A DNA stretch of 64,000 nucleotides from Luteibacter sp. dw_328 (GTDB lineage: Bacteria; Pseudomonadota; Gammaproteobacteria; Xanthomonadales; Rhodanobacteraceae). Made by a program: the position numbers and the translations under genes. Numbering within the stretch: the stretch's first letter is position 1; each line of letters begins with the position of its first letter. A model generated the notes under the pieces. That model did no database searches. It saw only the letters and a program-made list of their open reading frames with translations, and was not told where the DNA came from. Shown one piece after another: positions 34,850 to 43,837 of the stretch. The stretch covers positions 434,001 to 498,000 of the forward strand of contig NZ_JAAVUW010000002.1 in NCBI RefSeq assembly GCF_018449605.1, read 5' to 3'.

Positions 34850-36778
34850 TTGAACCTGACCTTGAAGTTCTCCCGTTCCTTGCTTGCCGCGGCACTCACC
34901 GTGGCCCTGTCGTCCGTGGCAAGCGCGGAACCTCCCGCGAAAGGCGTGTACGCGTCGTTGCCGAGCGAAACGCCCGAGCATTTCAAGCCTGCGCACGACG
35001 CCTTCGATTACGAGGCACGCGACGTCATGATTCCCATGCGCGATGGCGCGAAGCTCCACACCGTCATTCTCGTGCCCAGGCATGCGAAGAATGCCGGCAT
35101 CCTGCTGACGCGCACGCCTTACAACGCAACGGAAATGACGAGTGCGGTCGAGAGCGGTCACCTCGGTGTGGCGGTAAGCCACGACGATGATGCAAGCGAC
35201 GTCCTGATCCAGGACGGGTATATCCGGGTGGCTCAGGACGTCCGCGGCAAGTACGGTTCCGAAGGCGACTACGTCATGAATCGGCCGCTCCATGGCCCGC
35301 TCAATCCGACACCCGTCGATGACTCCACCGACGCCTACGACACCATCGACTGGTTGGTGAAACACGTGCCGGAGAGCAATGGGCGCGTGGCCATTCTCGG
35401 CATTTCCTACGACGGCTTCGAACCGTTGATGGCAATCATTCATCCGCACCCGGCACTGAAGGCGGCCGTGCCGATGAACCCGATGGTCGACGGATGGATG
35501 GGCGACGACTGGTTCCACCATGGCGCGTTCCGCCAGCAGAACCTTGAGTACATCTACGAGCAGACGGCATCGAGGAAGAACACGCTCAAATGGTGGTCGA
35601 ACTATGCCGACGACTATCAGTTCTTCCTCGAAGGCGTATCCGCAGGCGCGGTGGCCAAGGCCTATGGCATGGAACAACTCGGGTTCTGGAACAAGGTCGC
35701 GCAGCACCCTGCGTACGACGCGTTCTGGCGCGACCAGGCCGTCGACAAGGTGCTCGGCAACGAGCCCGTCTCGGTACCGACCATGCTGGTTGCCAGCCTC
35801 TGGGACCAGGAAGACATCTACGGTGCCATGGCGGTCTACCACGCGATGAAACCCCACGACACCGACCAGCGGTTGTTTCTCGCTGTCGGTCCGTGGTTCC
35901 ACGGCCAGGAGGTCGGTGATGGCAGTAGCCTGGGCGCCGTGCGCTTTGGCAGTGATACCAGCCTCTACTTCCGGCAGCACATCCTCAGGCCCTTCCTCGC
36001 GCACTATCTCAAGGACGCGCCGGACGTGCCTGCGCCGGTCAACGCTTTTGTCACCGGCCAGAATGTCTGGACGACGTCGAAGGCGTGGCCCGAGACGAAC
36101 GACGCATCCTCGACGCTCGCGATTCGCCCGGATGCCGGTGGCAAGCTGCAGTTGGGCGCCGTCGCGGAGAGCGGCTCCGATAGCTTCGTCTCCGACCCGA
36201 GCCATCCCGTGCCGTACCGTCCGCGTCCTGTCGGACCGATGGCAGGCAAGGGATGGCAGCACTGGCTGACCGACGACCAGCGTGCCGCCGCCACGCGCCC
36301 GGACGTGCTGACCTATACCAGCGCCGTGCTCACCGAGCCGCTACGCATCAGCGGTCCGCCGCAGGTTCACCTGGTGGCCAGTACCTCGGGGACGGATAGC
36401 GACTGGGTCGTCAAGCTGATCGACGTATATCCCGATCAGGTTGCCGAGCAGCCCGAAATGGGTGGCTACGAACTGGGCATCGCCATGGACATCTTCCGGG
36501 GCCGTTACCGCACGGGATTCGACAAGCCCGCGGCCCTCACCGCCGGCGCCGCGCTGCCGTACGATTTCAGCCTGCCAAACGCCAACCACGTGTTCCTGCC
36601 CGGGCATCGGGTCATGGTGCAGATCCAGTCGAGCTGGTTCCCTCTCTACGATCGTAATCCGCAGAGGTTCGTGCCGAACATCTTCTTTGCGACGCCCGCT
36701 GATTTCCAGCCAGCGACGCAACAGGTATTTCGTGGCGGTGACGCGACCGTCATCACGTTGCCGGTCGTGAAGGGATGA
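34850..36778 (+). CDS. CocE/NonD (S15-type) alpha/beta hydrolase, exported
   Basis: A 642-residue hydrolase with a signal peptide (FSRSLLAAALTVALSSVASA). The fold begins VMIPMRDGAKLHTVILVP; the nucleophile is in GISYDG (Ser186), preceded by QDVRGKYGSEGD; a His of the triad fits GPWFHGQE. The C-terminal half is the jelly-roll X-Pro dipeptidyl-peptidase C domain (from about residue 440). Family members cleave acyl esters, cocaine-like esters or N-acyl/dipeptide bonds. Its role in a zinc operon is open; release of a metallophore or peptide-bound metal is speculation. TTG start at 34850, with AGGA 9 nt upstream. Its stop overlaps the ZIP start. Confidence 0.88.
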   Translation: MNLTLKFSRSLLAAALTVALSSVASAEPPAKGVYASLPSETPEHFKPAHDAFDYEARDVMIPMRDGAKLHTVILVPRHAKNAGILLTRTPYNATEMTSAVESGHLGVAVSHDDDASDVLIQDGYIRVAQDVRGKYGSEGDYVMNRPLHGPLNPTPVDDSTDAYDTIDWLVKHVPESNGRVAILGISYDGFEPLMAIIHPHPALKAAVPMNPMVDGWMGDDWFHHGAFRQQNLEYIYEQTASRKNTLKWWSNYADDYQFFLEGVSAGAVAKAYGMEQLGFWNKVAQHPAYDAFWRDQAVDKVLGNEPVSVPTMLVASLWDQEDIYGAMAVYHAMKPHDTDQRLFLAVGPWFHGQEVGDGSSLGAVRFGSDTSLYFRQHILRPFLAHYLKDAPDVPAPVNAFVTGQNVWTTSKAWPETNDASSTLAIRPDAGGKLQLGAVAESGSDSFVSDPSHPVPYRPRPVGPMAGKGWQHWLTDDQRAAATRPDVLTYTSAVLTEPLRISGPPQVHLVASTSGTDSDWVVKLIDVYPDQVAEQPEMGGYELGIAMDIFRGRYRTGFDKPAALTAGAALPYDFSLPNANHVFLPGHRVMVQIQSSWFPLYDRNPQRFVPNIFFATPADFQPATQQVFRGGDATVITLPVVKG

Positions 36779-37524
36779 TTCCTCTGCATGAAGTACTGCT
36801 GGCAGCCTGTGTTCTGGGCGCCACGTCACTGGTTTCGCGCCTCGTCGTCTGGTTGCCGGGCGGCGCCTTGTCGCCGTGGCTGGTGTGGTTGCAGTCGCTG
36901 GCTGTCGGTCTTCTCGTCGGCGACGCCTTGCTCCATGTCCTGCCCGAGGCATTGGAGACCGGGCAGCCCTTCGACCACGTCATGCTGGCGCTCGCCGCGG
37001 GTGCGCTGGCGCTTGTCGTGGTGGAGAGCTGGGTTCGACGCGCACCGCTCGTGCCGTCGTTGGAGAGCACGCAACGTACGCCATTTGCGCGCATGAATCT
37101 TGCCGGGGACTTCGTGCATCACCTGGTGGATGGCGTCATCGTGGCTGCAGCCTTCCTCGCCGGCGAGTCCGCAGGTATCGCCGTGATGCTGGCGATAGCC
37201 CTTCACGAGGTGCCGCGCGAACTCAGCAGTGCGAGCGTGCTGGTGGCGGGTGGGTATCCGCCGCGCCATGCGTTCGCGCTGTCGGTGTTGATGGCCCTGG
37301 GTGTGCCGGCCGGGGCCCTGATGATGAACCTTGTTCCGTTGTCGCCCAGTGGCCTGGGGCTGGCGTTGGCGGCGGCGTCGGGCACCGTCCTGTATGTCGC
37401 GCTCGCGGACATTCTTCCGGGCATATGGGCCAGGCTTGCGCCTAACCAGCGAGCGGCTCCCGTGATTGGGGCGTCCGCGGGACTCTTGGTGATGTGGCTG
37501 GCAGCGCGCATGGAGCAGGGATGA
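36775..37524 (+). CDS. ZIP-family metal transporter
   Basis: A 249-residue inner membrane protein with about eight helices. The metal-site motifs of ZIP proteins are visible: HHLVDG in helix 4 (His115, His116, Asp119; the usual HNxxDG with N replaced by H) and HEVPRE in helix 5 (His144, Glu145, Glu149). It should import Zn(II) or another divalent ion into the cytoplasm. ATGA overlaps on both sides make it translationally coupled to the hydrolase and the first SPFH gene. The long His-rich cytoplasmic loop found in many ZIPs is short here. Confidence 0.92.
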   Translation: MIPLHEVLLAACVLGATSLVSRLVVWLPGGALSPWLVWLQSLAVGLLVGDALLHVLPEALETGQPFDHVMLALAAGALALVVVESWVRRAPLVPSLESTQRTPFARMNLAGDFVHHLVDGVIVAAAFLAGESAGIAVMLAIALHEVPRELSSASVLVAGGYPPRHAFALSVLMALGVPAGALMMNLVPLSPSGLGLALAAASGTVLYVALADILPGIWARLAPNQRAAPVIGASAGLLVMWLAARMEQG

Positions 37525-39398
37525 TCATCGAGCGCTCACTGCCGGCCTATGCGCACCATGCCTTGGGCGCGGTGCTTTTCGTTGGCGCTATCACCTGTCT
37601 TGCTTCGGCAAGCGTGCCGGTGCGCGTCCTGGGGCTTACGTTACTGTTCGCCGCCACCGGCTTGTTCAGCGAAGGCGTGACGGTGCAGGTGCGAGGGCGG
37701 CCAGAGGCATGGGTCGGACCGTTCCGCGCCATGGTTTACCGCCGACTTCCCGCCAACACCGCGTTTGCGCGAGGCGTGCTGTCCGCCCGTGAGGCACGCC
37801 GCCGTCTTGATGGTATCGACTGGATCGGCGACTGGCTTCCGGGTTCCATCGCCTTCGGCGGCGGTGGGGTGTGCCTGATCGTCGCTGCGAGCCTCTTCAA
37901 GGCCGTTGCCCAGGCCATGGGCGCACCGGCCCCGTATTCGGCGGCGATCCTCCTCGTTGCCGGCATGCCGCTACTCGTGCTGCAGCGCTTTCTCGCCGTA
38001 CGTTCAACCGCGTCCGGTCCGGCGGTGGAGTCGGTGGTGCGCATTCCGCTCGTATCCACCCTCGTCCTCGGCGCGGCGACACTCTTTGCTTCGCTTGGTT
38101 ACATCTGGGCGGAGTGGTTGGCCTTCGTGCCACTCGCGCTGGTTTCTCTTGCGGCGGCCGAAGCGATGATCCGCGCGACCGCGCTCCTGTTCGCTCCGGC
38201 GCGCCCCTTCGCCGAACGGAGCTCGGCGGCCCTGACATGGACGGCCAGCCTGCTACGTTTGCAATGGCCGAGCGTGTCGCGTGGGAGCGACTGGCTCAGG
38301 CAATCCTATGGCATCGACCTGTCACAGAGTTGGGTGCTCGCGTATGCGTTGCGCGCGACGCTGCCCGTCGCCGCCGCTCTCGCCGTGTTCGCCTGGCTCG
38401 CTACGGGCGTGACGGTGCTGGGCGTCGACGAGCGTGCGGTCGTCGAACGCATGGGACGTCCGGTCGCGCTCATCGGTCCGGGTCTGCACATTCACCCGCC
38501 GTGGCCGCTGGCGCGCACGCGGACCATCGAGCTGGGGGTCGTCCATCAGATGCCGATCGTCTTCTCGGCGCGGCCCGGGGGCAGGTTGCTTGCCGAGCTT
38601 GCCAGTGCAGGCCGCGCGGATGTCGATGCCGGCATGGATGCCGAAGCCATTCCCGAACCGCCTGCTGACCGGCTATGGGACGCGAGTCATCCCGGCGAGG
38701 CGAGTTATCTCATCGCAAGCAGCGCGGGAGGGCGGGAGGGCTTCCAGATCGTCAACGTCGACCTTCGCGTGATCTTTCGCGTGCCCGACACCCACGACGA
38801 GGTACTCGACTCCGTGTATGGAACATCCGACGCGACGGGATTGATACGCGTCTCGGCGGGCCGCCTTCTCGTCTCGCACTTTGCAACGTCCACCCTAGAT
38901 CAGCTTCTGGGGGAGAACCGTAGCGCGTTCGTCGAACGGTTCAGGCGTGACCTGCAGGCCGAGGTCAGTGCCTTTCACGCCGGTATTGCGATCGTCGGCG
39001 TCGTGGTGGAAGCCATTCATCCACCTCCCGCGGCGGCGGTCGCGTACCACAATGTCCAGGCATCGGCGATCCGCGCGGACGCCATGCGTTTCGACAGCCG
39101 TGCGCGTGCTTTCGCGCTACGCGGTTCGGCCAGTCAGGACGCCTTGCGCACGGTGAACCTTGCAAAAGCCGGGGCAGCGGAGCAACTGGCGTCGGCGACC
39201 GCGACCAGGACGACCTTCGAAGCCGACACGCGAAGCCTCGCTGCCGGACGCGATGTCTTTGTTTTCGAGAGCTGGCTGACCCACCTTCGCAATGACCTGA
39301 GTAAGGCGCATCTCACCGTCGTCGACCATCGCATCGACGGCACCCAAACCACGCTGGACTTGCGGCCGTTCGCCGGGTCCACAGGGGGAACCCTTTGA
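37521..39398 (+). CDS. SPFH-domain (HflK-like) protein with a multi-helix N-terminal membrane region
   Basis: A 625-residue protein, far longer than ordinary HflK (about 400). The first 300 residues hold several hydrophobic segments (for example ALGAVLFVGAITCLASASVP, SIAFGGGGVCLIVAASLF, LVSTLVLGAATLFASLGYIW and AALAVFAWLATGV). The SPFH/band-7 part starts near GVDERAVVERMGRPVALIGPGLHIHPPWP, followed by VDLRVIFRVPD. Band-7 proteins build large membrane rings that act with proteases or transporters. Coupled by ATGA to the ZIP gene and by TTGA to the next SPFH gene. What the extra membrane region does is unknown. Confidence 0.82.
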   Translation: MIIERSLPAYAHHALGAVLFVGAITCLASASVPVRVLGLTLLFAATGLFSEGVTVQVRGRPEAWVGPFRAMVYRRLPANTAFARGVLSAREARRRLDGIDWIGDWLPGSIAFGGGGVCLIVAASLFKAVAQAMGAPAPYSAAILLVAGMPLLVLQRFLAVRSTASGPAVESVVRIPLVSTLVLGAATLFASLGYIWAEWLAFVPLALVSLAAAEAMIRATALLFAPARPFAERSSAALTWTASLLRLQWPSVSRGSDWLRQSYGIDLSQSWVLAYALRATLPVAAALAVFAWLATGVTVLGVDERAVVERMGRPVALIGPGLHIHPPWPLARTRTIELGVVHQMPIVFSARPGGRLLAELASAGRADVDAGMDAEAIPEPPADRLWDASHPGEASYLIASSAGGREGFQIVNVDLRVIFRVPDTHDEVLDSVYGTSDATGLIRVSAGRLLVSHFATSTLDQLLGENRSAFVERFRRDLQAEVSAFHAGIAIVGVVVEAIHPPPAAAVAYHNVQASAIRADAMRFDSRARAFALRGSASQDALRTVNLAKAGAAEQLASATATRTTFEADTRSLAAGRDVFVFESWLTHLRNDLSKAHLTVVDHRIDGTQTTLDLRPFAGSTGGTL

Positions 39399-40339
39399 AC
39401 GCTTCCAACATGCGCCACGGCGCACGGTGGCTCGTCGCCGCAGTCATCGTCGGCCTCGCCGTGGCTGCGGCGTCCTTCGTCGTCGTAAGCCCGGGGCAGG
39501 GCGTCGTCATCACGCGCCTTGGCAAGCCGGTACGCGTACTCGTCACCGCTGGCGGTGCGCTGAAGTGGCCAGCGCCGATCGAGGCGACCACGGATATCGA
39601 CCTGCGTCTTCGAACCACGTCCAGTGGCTTGCAGGACGTGGGCACCCGCGACGGCCTTCGCGTCCTCGTCCAGGCGTACGTGGTCTGGCGTGTTCCCCAG
39701 GACGCGGATGCGGTTGAGCGCTACCTGCGCGCCGTGCAGAACCAGCCGGATATTGCCGCGTCGCAGCTCAGGAGCCTCATGGCGTCGTCACTCGAAATCA
39801 CCGCCAGCAGTTTCGATCTCGCACAACTGGTGAACACCGACCCGGACAAGGTTCGGCTGGCAGCCTTCGAAGAGCGCCTGAGAACCCTGGTGGGCCAGCA
39901 GGCGCGGGCGGTTTACGGCGTCGATGTCGAGCAGGCGGGAATCGAGCGCCTGACCCTGTCGACCGAAGCGCTGCAGGCAACCATCGAACGAATGAAGGCG
40001 GAGCGCGACACGGCATCCGCGCAGCGGTCGGCGGAAGGCCAGCGCGAGGCGGCCCAGGTCGTCTCCGAAGCGGAGCGTGACGCGCGCATCGCGATCGCCG
40101 GCGCCAAGGCCGAGGCGTCGTCCATCGAGGCCGATGCGCAGGTCAAGTCCGCTACGGTTTACCAACAGGCGTATACGTCCGACCCCGCGCTGTACACCTT
40201 GTTGCGCTCGTTCGACACGCTCGATGCCACGATAACGCCCAGCACGCGCCTGGTCCTGCGCACGGACGCGGCCCCCTTCCGTTTGCTGGTTGACGGACCG
40301 GTGCCGCACCTCGCTGCGCCCGTGAAAGCCCGGCCATGA
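39395..40339 (+). CDS. SPFH/HflC-like membrane protein
   Basis: A 314-residue band-7 protein of HflC type: one N-terminal anchor (WLVAAVIVGLAVAAASFVVV), then SPGQGVVITRLGKPVRVL, the band-7 core (VLVQAYVVWRVPQDADAVERYL), and a C-terminal Ala/Glu/Arg coiled coil (AERDTASAQRSAEGQREAAQV). TTG start at 39395 with a very good AGGGGGA 6 nt before; the TGA of the previous gene overlaps. Likely forms a ring with the two other SPFH proteins of this operon rather than with FtsH alone, since the canonical hflKC locus (near hfq/hflX) is not here. Confidence 0.88.
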   Translation: MNASNMRHGARWLVAAVIVGLAVAAASFVVVSPGQGVVITRLGKPVRVLVTAGGALKWPAPIEATTDIDLRLRTTSSGLQDVGTRDGLRVLVQAYVVWRVPQDADAVERYLRAVQNQPDIAASQLRSLMASSLEITASSFDLAQLVNTDPDKVRLAAFEERLRTLVGQQARAVYGVDVEQAGIERLTLSTEALQATIERMKAERDTASAQRSAEGQREAAQVVSEAERDARIAIAGAKAEASSIEADAQVKSATVYQQAYTSDPALYTLLRSFDTLDATITPSTRLVLRTDAAPFRLLVDGPVPHLAAPVKARP

Positions 40340-41376
40340 GTGAGATCCCATCGACGTCGCTGCTTGGCGACGCGCTCAAGTGGTCGTTTCGCCTGCTCTT
40401 CGGTCTGGTCGGGCTACTCGGCGCGGCATGGGCCGTGACGGGAATTTCCCGCATCACACCGGACAGCCAGGCTGTCGTCACTCGCTTCGGTCAGGTCATT
40501 CGTGAAAGCGGGCCGGGACTTCTGGTGACATGGCCGGCCCCGATCGATCGCATCACCGTGTTGCCGTCGCCCGGGCGACAAGTGCAGTTTTCTCCCGAGA
40601 CACTGGAGATCGGCGGTTCATTGCCGCCACCGGGGGACGAGTTGTCGACGGGTTATATCGTCAACGACGAGGCGCGCGAGAACACCTGGTTCTTCCTGAC
40701 CGGCGACGGCGGCATCGTGCACCTGAGGGTGACGGTGTTCTATCAGATCACGGACCCGACGGCGTACGTCATTTCTGCCGAGCACGTCGAGCCGGCGCTG
40801 CGCCGGGCCGTCGTGGCGGCCGCTGTTCGAATCTGTGCCAGTCGGGATCTGGATTCGATCCTCGTCGCTCGTCCGGAACGCTCTGACGACCCTTCCTATG
40901 CCGCGCGCCGGGAACGCTTTCGCACCGACGTCGTTGCCCTTATCAACCAGCGACTGGACGCCATGGGGCGCACCCGGAACGGCCTCGGCATCCACGTTGC
41001 GCGCACCGATGTCGTCGCCAGCATTCCCGCCGGCGCCAAAGCCTCGTTCGACAACGTGCTCCAGGTGTCGCAACAGGTCGAGCGTGCCCTTGCGCAGGCG
41101 CGTACCACAGCGGAAATCCGACGGCAGACAGCGGAGCAAACCCGTGCGCAAACCCTCGACGAAGCGCGCGCCAGGGCGCAGGAGACCGTGAGTGCGGCCG
41201 AGGCGAATTCGGCCCTGGTGCTCGCCCTTGGCAAGAGCACGACCATGAGTCATGCCACGGTGCTCGACCAGGTATACCGGGAGCGGATCAAATCACTGTT
41301 CGACGTGGCTGAGCGCGTCGACACCGTTCCGGCAGGCACCAACGGTCACGTTATCGTGCCGGGGGTGGGCCAGTGA
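40336..41376 (+). CDS. SPFH/HflK-like membrane protein
   Basis: A 346-residue band-7 protein of HflK type: short cytoplasmic N-terminus, one anchor (LLFGLVGLLGAAWAVTGI), then PDSQAVVTRFGQVIRESGPG, LRVTVFYQITDPTAYV and a C-terminal coiled coil of ALAQARTTAEIRRQTAEQTR character. With the two preceding genes it gives three different SPFH proteins in one operon. Start overlaps the HflC-like stop (ATGA); its stop overlaps the P-type ATPase start (GTGA), so the ATPase is tightly coupled to the scaffold proteins. Confidence 0.88.
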   Translation: MSEIPSTSLLGDALKWSFRLLFGLVGLLGAAWAVTGISRITPDSQAVVTRFGQVIRESGPGLLVTWPAPIDRITVLPSPGRQVQFSPETLEIGGSLPPPGDELSTGYIVNDEARENTWFFLTGDGGIVHLRVTVFYQITDPTAYVISAEHVEPALRRAVVAAAVRICASRDLDSILVARPERSDDPSYAARRERFRTDVVALINQRLDAMGRTRNGLGIHVARTDVVASIPAGAKASFDNVLQVSQQVERALAQARTTAEIRRQTAEQTRAQTLDEARARAQETVSAAEANSALVLALGKSTTMSHATVLDQVYRERIKSLFDVAERVDTVPAGTNGHVIVPGVGQ

Positions 41377-43250
41377 ACGGAGCCGCACTCCTCACGAGCC
41401 GCGAGCGCCGCGGCTGGCGCCTGCGCATCGTTCTTGTCCTCTGGTCGCTGGGCTTGCTTGGGCTAGCGTGGCTGATCGGCGTGGCATCCGACACCCTGAC
41501 CGTCGAGCGGCAACTCCTCACCGCGCTTGCGGCGCTCCTGATGGGTGGCCCGGTCATGGCGGCCGCCTTTCGCAGCCTTCGGCATCCTGACCTGCACGGT
41601 GTCGTCGACCAGCTCGTGGCCCTTGCGGTGATTGCTTGCTGGGTCTCGGCCGATTTCGTGACGGCCACCCTGTTGCCGGTGGTGATGATGGTCGGACGCG
41701 TGCTGGAGGATCGTTCCTTGCTCGGCTCACGCGAAGCAGTCGAAGCCTTGTCGAACCTCACCACGGCCGTGGCTCGCCGCGTCGCCACCGGTGGTCGGGT
41801 CGAATCGATCGATGTGGCGCGGCTTCGGCCCGATGACATCGTGGAAGTGCGAGCCGGTGACAAAGTGCCGGCCGACGGGGTCGTGGTCGACGGCATGGCG
41901 AGTCTGGACACCGCATCGCTGACGGGCGAGTCCTTGCCGGTGGAAGCGACGGTCGGGCAAACGGTGCTGGGTGGTTCAGTGAGCCTGAACGGCGTGCTTC
42001 TCGTGCGCGTGACGCGCATCGGCGAGGACAGTGCGCTGGGCAGGGTGGTGGCCCTGATGCAGGAAGCCGAACGTAGCAAGCCGGCCGTCACTCGCCTTCT
42101 TGAACGTTACGCGGGCAAATACCTGCTCTTGGTCATCCTGCTCGCCGCGATGGTCTGGTTTACGACGCTCAACTCCGCCGCCGTCCTCGCACTCCTGGTC
42201 GCCGCATGCCCCTCCGCCATGGTGCTTGCCGCGCCGTCCACGGCACTTGCCGCGGTCAGTGTCGCCGCGCGCCACGGCATCCTCCTCAAGAGCAGCATCT
42301 TTCTCGAGCGTCTCGCCGATGCGGATGCACTCGTGGTCGACAAGACGGGCACCGTGACAACGGGTCAACTTCGCGTCGTGGGGGTTCGGTGTGAGGCAGG
42401 CGTCGAATCCAGGCATCTCAGCGCGGTCGCCCGCGCACTCGGGCGCGTCAGCAGTCATCCGGTCGGTCGTGCACTGGCGCATCTTGCCGGTGACGACGAG
42501 GTCGTCCTTGCGGACGTGCATGAGCAGGCCGGCTTCGGCATGGCTGCCGTGACCACGCAGGGTCCGGTGCTGCTTGGCCGTGAAGAGTTGTTTACCGCCC
42601 ACGGCGTGACGTTTAATCCGGCCCCTGCGCACGCCGGTCCCGTGGCGGGTGTTTCCGAAGGCGCTCGGTTTCTTGGCTGGGTCCTGCTGGCGGATGAAGT
42701 CCGACCCGGCGTGGCGGAGACGCTCGAGGCCATGCGGGGTCTAGGCATCGACCGGCAAGCGCTGCTCACCGGCGACCGCGCCGGCGAAGCCCGCCGTGTC
42801 GCGGCGCTCGTCGGCCTCGACGAGGTGGTGTCGGGCGCACTGCCGCACGACAAGATGGCTTTCGTCAGGAAAATGGTCGACGCGGGACAACGACCGATCG
42901 TGGTCGGCGACGGCATCAATGACGCACTGGCGCTGAGGGCCGGCGCCGTGGGCATCGCCATGGGCGGGCAGGGCAGCGACATCGCCATCGCATCGGCGGA
43001 TGTCGTGCTCACCGGACACGACTTTTCCCGTGTCGCCACCTGTGTTCGTCTCGGCCGCCGGGCGCGCCGCACGCTTCAGCTCAATCTTGCATTAAGTGCC
43101 GTCTGGACCGTCGTGCTCATCGCACTCGCGTTGGCCAGCGGCGGTCGGAGTGGTGGAGCGCTGACGGCAGCGGTTCTACAGAACTGCGCTGCCTTCGTCG
43201 TGCTGGCGAGTGCGGGGCGTCTGTTGAAGTTTGATGAGAGGGGAAGATAG
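41373..43250 (+). CDS. P1B-type (heavy-metal) cation ATPase with CPS in place of CPC
   Basis: A 625-residue P-type ATPase. LTGESLPVE is the actuator motif, DKTGTVTTG holds the phosphorylated Asp323, SSHPVGRAL is the HP motif that places it in the P1B class, and VVGDGINDALAL the hinge. The transmembrane metal motif is ACPSAM (Cys279-Pro280-Ser281), where ZntA and CopA have CPC. No N-terminal metal-binding domain is present, and only about four helices precede the actuator. It could move zinc or another divalent ion across the inner membrane, with altered selectivity. GTG start overlaps the SPFH stop. This is the last gene of the operon. Confidence 0.9.
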   Translation: MNGAALLTSRERRGWRLRIVLVLWSLGLLGLAWLIGVASDTLTVERQLLTALAALLMGGPVMAAAFRSLRHPDLHGVVDQLVALAVIACWVSADFVTATLLPVVMMVGRVLEDRSLLGSREAVEALSNLTTAVARRVATGGRVESIDVARLRPDDIVEVRAGDKVPADGVVVDGMASLDTASLTGESLPVEATVGQTVLGGSVSLNGVLLVRVTRIGEDSALGRVVALMQEAERSKPAVTRLLERYAGKYLLLVILLAAMVWFTTLNSAAVLALLVAACPSAMVLAAPSTALAAVSVAARHGILLKSSIFLERLADADALVVDKTGTVTTGQLRVVGVRCEAGVESRHLSAVARALGRVSSHPVGRALAHLAGDDEVVLADVHEQAGFGMAAVTTQGPVLLGREELFTAHGVTFNPAPAHAGPVAGVSEGARFLGWVLLADEVRPGVAETLEAMRGLGIDRQALLTGDRAGEARRVAALVGLDEVVSGALPHDKMAFVRKMVDAGQRPIVVGDGINDALALRAGAVGIAMGGQGSDIAIASADVVLTGHDFSRVATCVRLGRRARRTLQLNLALSAVWTVVLIALALASGGRSGGALTAAVLQNCAAFVVLASAGRLLKFDERGR

Positions 43251-43280
43251 GGGTGACGTTGCGGGATCCCCAGACGCGCC

Positions 43281-43808
43281 TCACGCTTCCGGCGGGACGA
43301 TCGTCTCGATCAAGCCCGTGGTGACATCGTAGACCAGGCCCGAAATCGTGAAGTTCTGACCAAGAACAGGGTGGGCCCGCAGTGCAGCCACGTCGATGAC
43401 GACCGCCTTGTACGGGTCCGTGATGGCCAGTGAATCGAGTTGTTCCAGCGGCACACCCATATACGGTGCGAGCAACTCCGGCGCGTTGTGGTAGCAACCG
43501 TTGATGCCGCACTGGGTGTGCTGGAGAACCACCAGGTTCCAGTCCTTACCGACTTCCACACCGCCAGCCTTGGACACGGTGCTGAGAATCTTCATGGTCT
43601 CGAACAGCGAGGGGTTCACGCGCCCACCCACGTTGCGGATGATCGCCGCCTCGCCTGGTTCCAGCTTCAGGATATCCATGGGATCGACGCGCGGGTCGAC
43701 ACAGCCGAGGATCAGCGTTTTCAACGTGGGAATGATCTTGAGTTCTTCGTGAAAGCCATGCCGTGCAAACTCGGCGTTGCGTTGTACGAACTGGGTGATG
43801 ACGTCCAT
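43281..43808 (-). CDS. Beta-class carbonic anhydrase
   Basis: A 175-residue carbonic anhydrase (CO2 + H2O to bicarbonate). Zinc ligands of the beta class are visible: Cys36 in LGCVDPRVDP (with Asp38), and His97 and Cys100 in LQHTQCGI. The RNVGGRVNPS segment is also conserved. The start is taken at 43808; the longer open frame to 44285 runs into the next gene antisense to nothing else and is rejected. It lies 30 bp from the zinc operon in convergent orientation and 29 bp downstream of an NmrA-family gene on the same strand, with which it is probably co-transcribed. Confidence 0.92.
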   Translation of the reverse strand: MDVITQFVQRNAEFARHGFHEELKIIPTLKTLILGCVDPRVDPMDILKLEPGEAAIIRNVGGRVNPSLFETMKILSTVSKAGGVEVGKDWNLVVLQHTQCGINGCYHNAPELLAPYMGVPLEQLDSLAITDPYKAVVIDVAALRAHPVLGQNFTISGLVYDVTTGLIETIVPPEA

Positions 43809-43837
43809 AACGACCTCAAAGAAGTGGATGAAGGGAA

